From G020344215 sp039586575 (GTDB lineage: Bacteria; Gemmatimonadota; Gemmatimonadetes; Palauibacterales; KS3-K002): DNA of 23,746 nucleotides. The translations under genes and the position numbers were made by a program. Location: contig JBDHKD010000040.1 of the NCBI GenBank assembly GCA_039586575.1, positions 1-23,746 on the forward strand, read 5' to 3'. The notes under the pieces are model-generated. The model saw only the letters and a list, made by a program, of their open reading frames with translations. It searched no databases and had not been told where the DNA came from. Of this stretch, positions 1 through 7,767 are shown piece after piece; positions within the stretch are counted from its first letter, which is position 1, and each line of letters starts with the position of its first letter.

Positions 1-16
1 GACCGCCGGGTGGACG

Positions 17-517
17 CTAGCGGATTCCCGTGGCCGCGGTGAGCCGGACCGCGATACCCGCGGTCAGAACGAACTGCTCGCCGCCTCCGAGCTCGAAGCG
101 CGCTTCGGCATACGGCACGAACAGAGTCGCATCGTACATCAGGCCGCCCAGTACGTTGAACCCTAAGTCGGTATCCGAGATTTCGCCCCCCAGCGCGCCG
201 CTTCCCTCGACATGGGCGACGTTGAGACCGCCGCCGAAGTAGCCGGTGACGATCGCCAGCGCCGGCGTCGTGACCAGGTTGGCGTTGATCTCCCAGTATT
301 CGTCGATTCCTTCGGTTTGGGGATAGAACCAGTCGAACGTCGCCGCAATGGCGAGCGGCGGCCCGCCCACGGGCAAGCCCGCGATGGCACGCGCGCCGAT
401 ACCGAAATCGAAATCGTCGGCCCAGTTACCCTGAACGCCGAGCGCGAATTGCCCGTAGGCACTGGCTGGCGCAACCAGCAACACCGACAGGCATGCGGCT
501 AGCTGTGCTCTCTTCAG
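17..517 (-). CDS. Small outer-membrane beta-barrel protein, CTG start proposed
   Basis: This is a paralogue of the gene just upstream (539-1042). Both have a signal peptide followed by the shared pattern W-x-D-[DE]-FDF-x-[IL]-GARA and a 'YWE[IL]NAN' segment, with alternating hydrophobic strands typical of 8-stranded outer-membrane barrels. The longest frame with a standard start begins at GTG 484, which cuts the signal peptide in half. Reading upstream in frame gives LKRAQLAACLSVLLVAPASA, which aligns with the MKR... signal peptide of the paralogue. Its first codon is CTG (515-517), placed 4 nt after GGAGG. I therefore place the start at 517, giving 166 residues. The gene begins 21 nt after the stop of the upstream copy, so the two are probably co-transcribed. 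Function is unknown; a structural or transport barrel is inferred. Confidence 0.75.
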   Translation of the reverse strand: MKRAQLAACLSVLLVAPASAYGQFALGVQGNWADDFDFGIGARAIAGLPVGGPPLAIAATFDWFYPQTEGIDEYWEINANLVTTPALAIVTGYFGGGLNVAHVEGSGALGGEISDTDLGFNVLGGLMYDATLFVPYAEARFELGGGEQFVLTAGIAVRLTAATGIR

Positions 518-538
518 CTTTCCTCCAAGTTGCGCAGG

Positions 539-1042
539 TTAATTGACGGGTGTCAGCCCGGGCCCGACGTTGATAGCCACGCCAACCGTGATCAAGAACT
601 GCTCCGCGCCGCCGGCGTATCGCGCCTCGGCATACGGCGACCAGGAACCGAAACTGTACCTGGCTCCGCCCAGCAGGTTGACTCCGAACTCAGTGTCGCT
701 TCGTTTGATCGTTTCCTCTTCGACCGTCTCCTCGATTTCGATCACCGCCAGGTTGACACCCGCGCCGCCGTACGGGACCAGTGGGCCCGGCACCGGTACC
801 AAGAACACGGCGTTCGCGTTCAGTTCCCAGTACGTCACGCTATCCGCCTCGGGGAAGAAATAGTCGAAGCTGCCCTGCAGCTGTAACGGCAGGCTCGGAA
901 TGCCCAGCGTCGCGCGGGCACCGAGGGCGAAGTCGAACTCGTCGCCCCAGCTCCCCTGCGCGGCCAGGTCCACCTGCGCGCGAAGCGTAGCCGGCGCAAA
1001 CGCCAGCCCCAGCAGCACGAAACCGACAAGATACCTCTTCAT
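539..1042 (-). CDS. Small outer-membrane beta-barrel protein
   Basis: A 167-residue protein with a clear signal peptide (MKRYLVGFVLLGLAFAPATLRA, cleavage before Q23) and amphipathic strands typical of a small 8-stranded barrel. The ATG at 1042 follows a strong ribosome site (GGAGGAGG, 5 nt spacing). It is the first gene of a two-gene tandem duplication with 17-517; both share the aromatic/acidic segment after the signal peptide, the FDYFFPE/FDWFYPQ segment and the YWELNAN/YWEINAN strand. The extra loop around residues 103-116 (EIEETVEEETIKR) is highly charged and would face outward in a barrel. No enzymatic motif is visible. It is transcribed divergently from arsM. Confidence 0.8.
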   Translation of the reverse strand: MKRYLVGFVLLGLAFAPATLRAQVDLAAQGSWGDEFDFALGARATLGIPSLPLQLQGSFDYFFPEADSVTYWELNANAVFLVPVPGPLVPYGGAGVNLAVIEIEETVEEETIKRSDTEFGVNLLGGARYSFGSWSPYAEARYAGGAEQFLITVGVAINVGPGLTPVN

Positions 1043-1137
1043 GCAAACCTCCTCCTCTTAGAGGTTGTTCGTTGCCCCCCGCTAGAGGGCGAGGCGCTCC
1101 CTTAGTTCGGCCGCACGCCGATGATTGGGTCGAACGC

Positions 1138-1167
1138 ATAATCAGGCGTTCCGGGGTAGGGCGTCAA
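1138..1167 (-). promoter_or_regulatory. Candidate promoter for the barrel gene pair
   Basis: On the minus strand TTGACG (1167-1162) is followed after 17 nt by TGATTA (1144-1139), or after 18 nt by GATTAT. It lies about 100 nt upstream of the ATG at 1042 and points toward it. The -10 is imperfect, so this is a moderate call. The 1043-1293 gap otherwise holds the divergent arsM promoter. Confidence 0.4.
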
Positions 1168-1192
1168 GAGAGGGCCGGTCGCGATCCGGGAC

Positions 1193-1221
1193 TTGACCCG
1201 AGGGGCCGGCGGCGTTATAGT
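1193..1221 (+). promoter_or_regulatory. Sigma-70-like promoter of arsM
   Basis: TTGACC (1193-1198), a 17-nt spacer and TATAGT (1216-1221) match a primary-sigma promoter closely in a GC-rich background. A start near 1228 would give a leader of about 65 nt before the arsM ATG at 1294. Confidence 0.7.
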
Positions 1222-1236
1222 TGTTAGTACCAACTA
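1218..1236. promoter_or_regulatory. Inverted-repeat operator candidate overlapping the arsM -10
   Basis: TAGTTG (1218-1223), 7 nt, CAACTA (1231-1236) is a perfect 6-bp inverted repeat. It covers the end of the -10 box and the expected transcription start, where a bound repressor would block initiation. A winged-helix repressor of ArsR or similar type would be the natural candidate for an ars gene, but none is encoded next to it. Confidence 0.5.
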
Positions 1237-1293
1237 CCGCGGGTCCCCGCCAACCAAGCGAGCGGTGATCCCGGATCGTAGGGGAGGACGACA

Positions 1294-2124
1294 ATGAGCG
1301 ACGAGCAGCGGATCCGTGAGGCGGTGCGGCGGCGCTACGCGGCGGCGGCGCGGCAGGCGAGCGAAGCAACTGCGGCGAGCTGTTGTGGCCCGGCGGTGCC
1401 GAGCTGCTGCGAGGGGGCGGAAAAGGGGGTTATCTCGCGCGATCTGTACAGTGGCGCGGAGGTGGAAGGAATTCCGGAGGCGGCGATGCTGGCCTCGTTG
1501 GGCTGTGGGAACCCGACGGCGCTGGCGGAGCTGGGAGCGGGAGAGGTGGTCCTGGATCTGGGCTCGGGTGGCGGGATCGATGTGCTACTGTCGGCGCAGC
1601 GAGTCGGCCCGCGTGGCAAGGCGTACGGCATCGACATGACGGATGAGATGTTGGAGTTGGCGCGGCGCAATCAGCGTGAGGCTGGGATCGCGAACGCCGA
1701 GTTCTTGAAGGGAACGATCGAGGAGGTGCCGTTGCCGGACGAGAGCGTCGATGTCGTGATCTCGAATTGCGTGATCAACCTTTCGACGGACAAGGACCGT
1801 GTGCTGCGAGAGGCGTATCGCGTCTTGCGGCCGGGTGGCCGGTTGGCTGTCTCGGACATGGTGTTTCAGGGCGCGGTGCCGGAAGCGATCCGGCGGGACC
1901 TCGAGGCGTGGAGCGGTTGCGTGGCGGGGGCGCTGCACGAGGACGAGTATCGAGCCAAACTGGCGGCTGCCGGCTTCACGGAGATCGAGCTGGAGATCAC
2001 GCGCAGCTTCGCGGGAGAGGAGTTGAAGGAGCTCGGGCGGGCGTTCGGGATCGAGGTGCAGGACAGCTGGCTCGCGGAAGGGCGGTTCAGCTCGGCGTTC
2101 GTCAGGGCCCGGCGGCCAGTCTAG
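1294..2124 (+). CDS. arsM: Arsenite S-adenosylmethionine methyltransferase (ArsM-type)
   Basis: A 276-residue class I SAM-dependent methyltransferase of the arsenite methylating family, which converts As(III) to methylated arsenicals in the cytoplasm. The SAM-binding motif I is VLDLGSGGGIDVLL (residues 86-99), followed by the acidic YGIDMT (111-116). The three cysteines that bind arsenic in the family are present in their usual contexts: SLGCGNP (C71), ISNCVINL (C159) and SGCVAGAL (C209). Two extra vicinal pairs, C30-C31 and C38-C39, lie in the N-terminal arm; such pairs are common in bacterial homologues and may help capture As(III). The ATG at 1294 follows GGGGAGG. No arsR, arsC or arsenite pump is adjacent. 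A promoter with an overlapping dyad lies upstream. Confidence 0.93.
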   Translation: MSDEQRIREAVRRRYAAAARQASEATAASCCGPAVPSCCEGAEKGVISRDLYSGAEVEGIPEAAMLASLGCGNPTALAELGAGEVVLDLGSGGGIDVLLSAQRVGPRGKAYGIDMTDEMLELARRNQREAGIANAEFLKGTIEEVPLPDESVDVVISNCVINLSTDKDRVLREAYRVLRPGGRLAVSDMVFQGAVPEAIRRDLEAWSGCVAGALHEDEYRAKLAAAGFTEIELEITRSFAGEELKELGRAFGIEVQDSWLAEGRFSSAFVRARRPV

Positions 2125-2220
2125 TCGTCGCCGCACTGTTGCCACTCGATCGTCGAGGAGGCTAATCTCCCGGACACTCGACGAGCACGACGGCAGAGCG
2201 GACGATGACGAAGATGGCCC

Positions 2221-4278
2221 GTGAAGGAAAGCCGGCGGCATAGATCGAAATATCTCGGAAGCGTAGCGGCGGCGGCTACCGTGGCCTGGCTCGGCGTAGC
2301 GGGCACGGCGTCCGCGCAGGAGCCGCGCGACACGCTTCCTCTTCCCGACAGCGTATACACGGTCGAAGGTCTGACGGTGCGCGTGGCGCGGCCGGTGGCC
2401 ACGGCGGGCGGCGCCAGCGCGTTGACGGCGGGAATCGACTCGGTGCGGGCCTCGCCGTCGCCGACGCTCGAGGAAGTACTTCGCCGCGTCCCGCTGATTA
2501 TGATCCGCGAGAACTCGCGCGGCGAGGCGCAGCCGCAGCTCAGGGGGATGGAATCACGACGCGTCGCCGTGCTGGTGGACGATGTGCCGCTGACGCTCGG
2601 TTGGGACAACCGCACTGACCTGAGCGTTATCCCGTTGACCGCGGCGCGGCAGTTGACGCTGGTGCGTGGACTCTCGTCGGTGCTCCATGGCCCGAACGCG
2701 CTGGGCGGCGTGGTGCTGGTCTCGATCGGTGACGGTGCGGGCGCGGCGTCTGTCTCGCCCTTCCAGTTGGCGGCCGGCGTGGACGACCTGGGAAACAGCG
2801 ACCTGGCGCTCGGGCTCGTGACTCGCGTGCGCGTCGGGAGCGGCGGCCTGCTGCTGCGGGGCGGGGGAGGCTATCGGAACCGCTCGGCAGTGCCGCTGCC
2901 GGCGGACGTGGAGCAGCCGCCGCCGGCGGTTCCGGACGAGCGACTGAACAGCGACTTCGAGCAGTTGAACGGGTACCTGGTGGCCCGCTACGAGGCGGAC
3001 GGGGGAGCCTGGGCGTCGTTCTCGTCGTTCGGTTTCTGGTCCGAGCGGGGCGTGCCGCCGGAGCTGCATATCGCGGATCCGCGGCTCTGGCGCTATCCGC
3101 GGACGACACGCTGGGTGACGGCGGTCTCGGCCGGTACCGGATGGTCGCGAACCCCGTGGGGCGAAGGCGATCTCGAGGCGAGCCTGGGTATCGACTTGGG
3201 CGCGACCGAGATCGACACCTACGCGACGCTCGACTACGACTCGATCACTGGCGGCGAGCGGGGCGACGACCGCACGCTGTCGTTCAGGTTGCTCGGCGAT
3301 CACACGCTGGGTCGCGGCATCCTGCGCGGCGCGCTGACGCTGGCCGAGAGCCGCCACGATGAGTTGATCGAGCCGGACGAACGCGCCCGCTACCGGCAGC
3401 GACTGTGGAGTCTGGGGCTCGAGGTGGAGCAGCCGCTGCTGGTCGGCCCGGGCGCGCCGCGAGCCCGGCTGAGCCTAGGGCTCAGCGTCGACGGCTCCGA
3501 TACGCCGGAGACGGGCGGCCGCACACCGCGCGATCCGATTTGGGCCTGGGGAGCGCGAGCGGGAGGCACTTTCGCCCTCGGGACCGGGAACTGGTTGTTG
3601 CATGGTGGCCTGAGCCGGCGCGTCCGCTTCCCTGCACTGCGCGAGCTCTACTCCGGCGCCCTGGGAAGGTACGTGGTCAACGAGGGCCTCGACCCCGAGG
3701 TGCTGGCCGTCGCCGAGCTGGGGCTCACGACCTCGCTTCCGGGCCTCGAGGCGCAAGCCGTGGCCTTCTACCAGCGGCTGACCGACGCCATCGTTCGCGT
3801 CAGCATCGGCGACGGCCAGCTGCAACGACAGAACAGGGATCGTATCCGCAGCCTCGGCATCGAGCTCTTGGCCAGCTACAGCTGGCGCTGGTTCTCGCTG
3901 ACCGGCGATCTGACGATCAAAGACGTCAACCAGGAGGACCCGGCCGTCCCCGCGGGACAGGAGGAACCCGAGTACCAGCCGTGGATCGCCGGCAGCCTGG
4001 GCCTCTCGCTGCCGCTGGGGTTCGGAATCTGGAGCATCGGGCGGCTGCACCATGTGGGCCGGCGGTATTGCGTCCACCCGGAGCTCGAGAGTCAGGTCCG
4101 GCTGGACAGCGACACCTGGCTCGACCTAGAGTTCGGACGTGGTTTCAGCCTGGGACGCACTCGGCGAAGCCTCGAGCTGGTGCTGGCGCTCGACAACCTG
4201 ACGGACGGCGCCGCCTACGATCAGTGCGGGCTGCCGCAGCCGGGACGGTTGCTTCGTTTTCAGTTGCGACTATTCTGA
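2221..4278 (+). CDS. TonB-dependent outer-membrane receptor
   Basis: A 685-residue protein with a signal peptide (residues 1-32, hydrophobic VAAAATVAWLGVAGTASA, then Q33), a plug domain at about 50-170 (TLEEVLRRVP, QLRGMESRRVAVLVDDVPL, VRGLSSVLHGPNALGGVV) and a long beta-barrel of alternating strands ending in aromatic LRLF. This is the layout of ligand-gated importers energised by TonB-ExbBD, with the plug closing a 22-stranded barrel. The length is normal for siderophore, vitamin B12 or metal receptors, and the substrate cannot be told. The start is GTG at 2221, 96 nt after arsM, with only a weak ribosome site; no in-frame ATG lies upstream. Two cysteines near the C-terminus (YCVHP and DQCGL) could form a disulfide. 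Co-transcription with arsM and the membrane gene 4 nt downstream is plausible. Confidence 0.9.
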   Translation: MKESRRHRSKYLGSVAAAATVAWLGVAGTASAQEPRDTLPLPDSVYTVEGLTVRVARPVATAGGASALTAGIDSVRASPSPTLEEVLRRVPLIMIRENSRGEAQPQLRGMESRRVAVLVDDVPLTLGWDNRTDLSVIPLTAARQLTLVRGLSSVLHGPNALGGVVLVSIGDGAGAASVSPFQLAAGVDDLGNSDLALGLVTRVRVGSGGLLLRGGGGYRNRSAVPLPADVEQPPPAVPDERLNSDFEQLNGYLVARYEADGGAWASFSSFGFWSERGVPPELHIADPRLWRYPRTTRWVTAVSAGTGWSRTPWGEGDLEASLGIDLGATEIDTYATLDYDSITGGERGDDRTLSFRLLGDHTLGRGILRGALTLAESRHDELIEPDERARYRQRLWSLGLEVEQPLLVGPGAPRARLSLGLSVDGSDTPETGGRTPRDPIWAWGARAGGTFALGTGNWLLHGGLSRRVRFPALRELYSGALGRYVVNEGLDPEVLAVAELGLTTSLPGLEAQAVAFYQRLTDAIVRVSIGDGQLQRQNRDRIRSLGIELLASYSWRWFSLTGDLTIKDVNQEDPAVPAGQEEPEYQPWIAGSLGLSLPLGFGIWSIGRLHHVGRRYCVHPELESQVRLDSDTWLDLEFGRGFSLGRTRRSLELVLALDNLTDGAAYDQCGLPQPGRLLRFQLRLF

Positions 4279-4282
4279 GTCG

Positions 4283-4696
4283 ATGATGAGTGAAGGCACG
4301 CAAAAGAAATCGCTGACCTGGATCCTGCCGGCCGTCGTGGTCCTGGGGCTCGTGCTCGCCATTCTCATTCCGGTGAGCGGGGCGACGGAGGCGGTGGTCG
4401 ACATCGTAGCGCGCTGGTTCTTCGCGGTCTTCTGCACGCTCTACGCAATCGTCCAGGCGCGGGTCTACTTCATGTTCCGCCGCCGGCGGGCGAGTCTGGC
4501 GGACTCCGAAGGTGTGCCAGTCGCCATTCACGGGGCTTTCACCCTGGTCTGGGCCATCCTCGCGGTCGCCGCGATCGTCTACGGCATAACCGGCGTCGAT
4601 GGCGGGCTCGAGACCGCTGGCTGGGTGACGATCGTGCTATTGGTCGGCATCCAGATGTTGGTGCTTGGAAGGTTCGATAGCCGCGTGCGCGACTGA
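4283..4696 (+). CDS. Small polytopic membrane protein of unknown function
   Basis: A 137-residue protein with four hydrophobic segments: about 12-31, 38-62, 79-103 and 112-130. The linker after the second carries RRRRAS, which suggests a cytoplasmic loop. It starts 4 nt after the stop of the TonB-dependent receptor (ATG at 4283, with a second ATG directly after), so the two are very likely co-transcribed and translationally coupled. I do not recognise a family. A role beside the receptor is guilt by association only. Confidence 0.75.
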   Translation: MMSEGTQKKSLTWILPAVVVLGLVLAILIPVSGATEAVVDIVARWFFAVFCTLYAIVQARVYFMFRRRRASLADSEGVPVAIHGAFTLVWAILAVAAIVYGITGVDGGLETAGWVTIVLLVGIQMLVLGRFDSRVRD

Positions 4697-4708
4697 GTGG
4701 AACGACCG

Positions 4709-5388
4709 ATGTCGGGTCTCGTCACGATGATCGCGTGGTGTGTCCTCGCCCTGGCGGGCTGTTCCGACTCGAACGGACCGCCGAACGGCGACGACATCGG
4801 AGGGGTGGGCGATCTGAGCCTGGCGGTCGCGGTCATCGCCGACGGGCTGAGTAACCCGCTCTATTTGACGGCGCCGGCCGGCGATCCGCGCAGCTTCGTC
4901 GTCGAGCAGCCCGGTCGCGTGCGGATCGTCGAGGACGGTCAGCTGATCGACACGCCGTTCCTGGACATAACCGATCGGGTGCGCAGCGGCGGAGAGCGGG
5001 GGCTGCTCGGCCTGGCCTTCCACCCCGACTACGCGAGCAACGGTTACTTCTGGAAGGCGCGCACTGCTTCGCGACGGACCCGTGCGATTCGGGCGACCTG
5101 GTCTTGCCAGCGATCGAATACGGGCACGGAGAAGGCTGTTCGGTTACCGGCGGCTACGTTTACCGCGGCCAGGCCATCCCGGCGATCCACGGCCACTACT
5201 TCTACTCGGACTATTGCGCCGGTTTCCTGCGCAGCTTCCAGTTCGACGGCGCGGTCGCGGGCGACGAGCGCCAGTGGGATGTCGGTGACGTGGGCAACGT
5301 CCTCTCGTTCGGCGAGGACGCGGACGGCGAACTCTATGTCCTCTCAGGCAACGGTAGGGTCTACAGGCTCGTCGAGGCGGTCGATTAG
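4709..5388 (+). pseudogene. Glucose/sorbosone dehydrogenase-like lipoprotein gene, internal deletion
   Basis: The first part (from ATG 4709, or GTG 4697) encodes a lipoprotein signal with lipobox LAGC. It is followed by the start of a PQQ-dependent glucose/sorbosone dehydrogenase-like beta-propeller: LSNPLYLTAPAGDPRSFVVE, GRVRIVEDGQ, FLDITDRV and GERGLLGLAFHPDYASNGYF. At about 5050 the sequence jumps to the C-terminal part of the same family in another frame: LEGAHCFATDPCDSGD, then LPAIEYGHGEGCSVTGGYVYRG, HYFYSDYC, and a stop at 5388. The family normally runs about 350-400 residues between these ends; here only about 226 codons exist, so roughly 150 codons of the propeller core, including its usual catalytic and PQQ-binding part, are missing. 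The stop overlaps that of the convergent gene at 5385. The short frame from 5104 alone is a remnant, not a gene. Confidence 0.82.
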
Positions 5389-6098
5389 CCGCCGAAGTAG
5401 TAGGCGTATCCGATCAGGAACTGCAGGTTCCTGTTCTTGATCGAACCCCACGCCTCCGCCGTCGCAATGTCGCGGAGCCCGTAGTTGTAGCGGACATCGG
5501 TGGTCAGTAACCCGGGTCCCAGGCCCACATCGAAGCCGGCCCCGCCCAGAATTCCGAAGTCGATGCTCTCGGTCGGGAACGGCTGGACCGTCCCGCCCTC
5601 TTCTGTGGGTATCCGATTATCGCAGCCGACCAACAGCGTGAAGATCTCCGAGGCCAGACTCACCTGGCAGCCGAGCTGCAGCGATACCACCGGACCGGCG
5701 TACAGGCGCGGAACCACTCGCTCACCGCCGACCGGGATCATGAGGGTGAGCGGGACCTGCAGCTCCAGGTAGTCGAGTGCGAGCTTGAAATTGCCGCTGG
5801 CGATGATGTCCGGGTTGTCCGGCCCCGGAAAGAACGGGAAATCCTGTTCCGCTCCCTTCTCCACATACATGAGCTCGCTCTGGATAGCGAAGAGCTTCGC
5901 GAAGCGGAACATGAAGAAACCGCCGAGGCTGGGGGCGAGCCGCGTGTCCAGCTCTTCGGCCACCTCGCCGCTGAGCGTCGCCAGATCGAAACCGCTCCTG
6001 ACACCGACGGCGAACTTCTGGGCAAATGCGGGGGATGGCACCGCTGCGGCCAGCAGCGCCGCGGCGAACAGAACGCGAATCGCGCTACTCCGACTCAT
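5385..6098 (-). CDS. Outer-membrane beta-barrel protein (PorT-like/porin family)
   Basis: A 237-residue protein with a signal peptide (MSRSSAIRVLFAAALLAAAV then PSPAFA, cleavage before Q27). It begins with FAVGVRSGFDLATLSG and continues through 'APSLGGFFMFRF', 'FAIQSELMYVEKGAE', 'YLELQVPLTLMIP' and 'LYAGPVVSLQL' to 'FLIGYAYYFGG'. This succession of strands is typical of the outer-membrane beta-barrel (PorT-like) domain common in the FCB group and relatives. Two cysteines about 20 residues apart (GCQVS and GCDNR) could pair in a surface loop. The ATG at 6098 follows GGAGAACGACC. A strong hairpin lies in its leader at 6130-6159. Its stop codon overlaps the stop of the convergent pseudogene. Confidence 0.82.
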   Translation of the reverse strand: MSRSSAIRVLFAAALLAAAVPSPAFAQKFAVGVRSGFDLATLSGEVAEELDTRLAPSLGGFFMFRFAKLFAIQSELMYVEKGAEQDFPFFPGPDNPDIIASGNFKLALDYLELQVPLTLMIPVGGERVVPRLYAGPVVSLQLGCQVSLASEIFTLLVGCDNRIPTEEGGTVQPFPTESIDFGILGGAGFDVGLGPGLLTTDVRYNYGLRDIATAEAWGSIKNRNLQFLIGYAYYFGG

Positions 6099-6129
6099 GG
6101 TCGTTCTCCGGGCGGGGGTGTGGGCACGA

Positions 6130-6159
6130 GATCAGGCTGAGGCTGGTCTCAGCCTGATC
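6130..6159. repeat. Perfect 12-bp inverted repeat in the barrel-gene leader
   Basis: GATCAGGCTGAG (6130-6141), a 6-nt loop and CTCAGCCTGATC (6148-6159) form a perfect hairpin. It begins 31 nt upstream of the ATG at 6098. No U-run follows on either strand, so it is not a classical terminator. It could be an mRNA 5' stabilising hairpin or a protein operator. Directly beside it GTAC-9 nt-GTAC (6160-6176) is a second, weaker dyad. Confidence 0.6.
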
Positions 6160-6234
6160 GTACTACCAGTTTGTACTTTGATGCCGAGCGAGGCACGTTA
6201 GTTAAACCGAGAATCGAAGGGAAGGGCAGCGACG

Positions 6235-6549
6235 GTGATTGCACGCTCCTGGCACGGTGTAACCCCGGCCTCGCGGGCGGACGAGTACCTCGCCTACCTG
6301 GAGGCGACGGGTCTCAGGGAGTATCGGTCGGTCGAGGGCAACCTCGGCGTCTTCGTGCTCCGCCGCAGCGGCGCCGAACGGGCCGATTTTCTCCTCATCT
6401 CGCTGTGGGAGTCGTACGATGCGATTCGCCGCTTCGCCGGTGAGGACTACGAGAAGGCGGTCTACTACCCCGAGGATGAGAAGTACCTGCTCGAACTGGA
6501 GCCGCAGGTCACACACTACGACGTCGTGTTCGCTGAGGCCGCCGACTGA
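6235..6549 (+). CDS. Antibiotic biosynthesis monooxygenase (ABM) fold protein
   Basis: A 104-residue dimeric alpha-beta barrel-type protein. It opens with IARSWHGVTPASRADEYLAY and has 'GVFVLRRSGAERADFLLISLWESYDAIRRFAGEDYEKAVYYPEDE', cut here for description; this order (strand, helix, strand, W-x-S-x-x-A-I-x-x-F-x-G) is the usual ABM signature. Members range from small oxygenases to heme-degrading or structural proteins, and nothing here decides the reaction. The start is GTG 6235 preceded by GGGAAGGG. The gene is followed after 47 nt by the cyclase-family lipoprotein on the same strand. Confidence 0.8.
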   Translation: MIARSWHGVTPASRADEYLAYLEATGLREYRSVEGNLGVFVLRRSGAERADFLLISLWESYDAIRRFAGEDYEKAVYYPEDEKYLLELEPQVTHYDVVFAEAAD

Positions 6550-6596
6550 GACCCGGGCTCGGATCGGCAGCCTTTCAACGGTATTGGGGGGTACAC

Positions 6597-7430
6597 ATGC
6601 GGTATGCAAAACGGGTTGCCTTTGCTGGCGCGGCTTCTCTGACCGCCTGGCTCGCCTGCCAGCCGGCGGGGGAGGAGCCGGCGGAAGTCGTCGCCGGTCT
6701 GTTCTCTGGTGCGAGGGCCGAGTGGATCGACATGAGCTACGCGTATGATGAGAACACGATCTTCTGGCCCACGGCGGAGCCGTTCGAGCTGGAGGTCGTG
6801 TCGGCCGAGTTGACCGAGCGTGGCTACTACTACGCGGCGAACAACTTCTGCACCGCCGAGCACGGGGGGACGCACTTCGATGCACCCATCCACTTCTCGG
6901 AGGGCCGGCAGACGGCGGAGCAGGTCCCGATTCAGCGGCTGGTGGGTCCCGCGGTGGTGGTGGACGTGAGCGAGTCGGCGGCAGCCGATGCCGATTACCA
7001 GATCGGCGTCGGCGACCTCGAGGCGTGGGAGGCGGAGCACGGCGCCATCGCGGACGGCTCGATCCTGCTGCTCCACACGGGCTGGGGGGCGCGCTGGCCG
7101 AACAAGGCGGAATATCTGGGCACCGAGCTCACGGGCCCGGAGGCGGTGCCACTGCTTCATTTTCCGGGCCTCCATCCCGACGCGGCGCGCTGGTTGGTCG
7201 AGAACCGCCGGATCGACGCGCTGGGAATCGACACGCCGAGCATCGACTACGGGCGGTCGACGACCTTCGAGGCCCACCGGGTGCTCTACGAGCAGAACAT
7301 CCCGGCGTTCGAGAACGTGGCGGCACTGGAGAGGTTACCGGCGAAGGGTGCCTACGTGATCGCGTTGCCGATGAAGATCGCCGGCGGCAGCGGCGGCCCG
7401 CTCCGCATGGTCGGCGTGATTCCCCAGTAG
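6597..7430 (+). CDS. Cyclase-family metal-dependent hydrolase, probable lipoprotein
   Basis: A 277-residue member of the cyclase family (kynurenine formamidase-like). The signature HGGTHFDAPIHF places metal ligands at H89, H93 and D95, with H99 the next conserved histidine. Further family segments are WIDMSYAYDENTIFWP near the mature N-terminus, 'ILLLHTGW' and 'LGIDTPSIDYG'. Relatives hydrolyse amides or lactones, such as N-formylkynurenine; the substrate here is unknown. The N-terminus (MRYAKRVAFAGAASLTAWLAC) looks like a lipoprotein signal with C21, although tryptophan at -3 is unusual for a lipobox, so it may instead be a periplasmic protein. The gene ends 30 nt before the palindromic repeat at 7461. 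Confidence 0.85.
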   Translation: MRYAKRVAFAGAASLTAWLACQPAGEEPAEVVAGLFSGARAEWIDMSYAYDENTIFWPTAEPFELEVVSAELTERGYYYAANNFCTAEHGGTHFDAPIHFSEGRQTAEQVPIQRLVGPAVVVDVSESAAADADYQIGVGDLEAWEAEHGAIADGSILLLHTGWGARWPNKAEYLGTELTGPEAVPLLHFPGLHPDAARWLVENRRIDALGIDTPSIDYGRSTTFEAHRVLYEQNIPAFENVAALERLPAKGAYVIALPMKIAGGSGGPLRMVGVIPQ

Positions 7431-7460
7431 TCCCCAGCTCGAACTGTTGCCACAGAGCGC

Positions 7461-7518
7461 GGCGTTGGGACGGGTCGTCGCTAACCCCAGCTCCGCTACG
7501 ACGACCCGTCCCAACGCC
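7461..7518. repeat. 20-bp perfect palindrome with 18-nt loop (short repeat-family member)
   Basis: GGCGTTGGGACGGGTCGTCG (7461-7480) pairs perfectly with 7499-7518. The loop and inner arm contain CGCTAACCCCAGCTCCGCT, which is nearly the complement of 7786-7805 in the larger palindrome at 7768-7869 (AAGCGCAGCTGGGGTTAGCG). It therefore looks like a short version of the same element lacking the central hairpin. It lies 30 nt after the cyclase-family stop, where it could also act as a transcript end. Confidence 0.75.
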
Positions 7519-7767
7519 CGGGATGAGGGCGCTGGCCGTTACCTGCAAACAGCACGCCCGTGCTGCGCGTAGGGAGGCGGAGGCGCGATCTCACCGTAGT
7601 ACATGGCGCATTCGTTCTCGCCAGCGCGCGCGACCGCTGCCCAGCCGTTCGTTGCGATCATCGGCAGCGTGGCTCTGAGCGTGGAGCGGTCGTCGGTCGA
7701 GTCCTGGGTGGGTCGAGGTTGAGGCGCTGAGCTGCCCGGGTTCAGGTGTCTGCGCAGGTATGCCAGG

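Noticed and set aside
6160..6176. A shared AGTAC-x-AACT regulatory motif with the arsM dyad and the 15305 region
   Set aside because: Only about 9 of 11 positions agree between two sites and the third shares just AAAGTAC; too weak to claim a common regulon.
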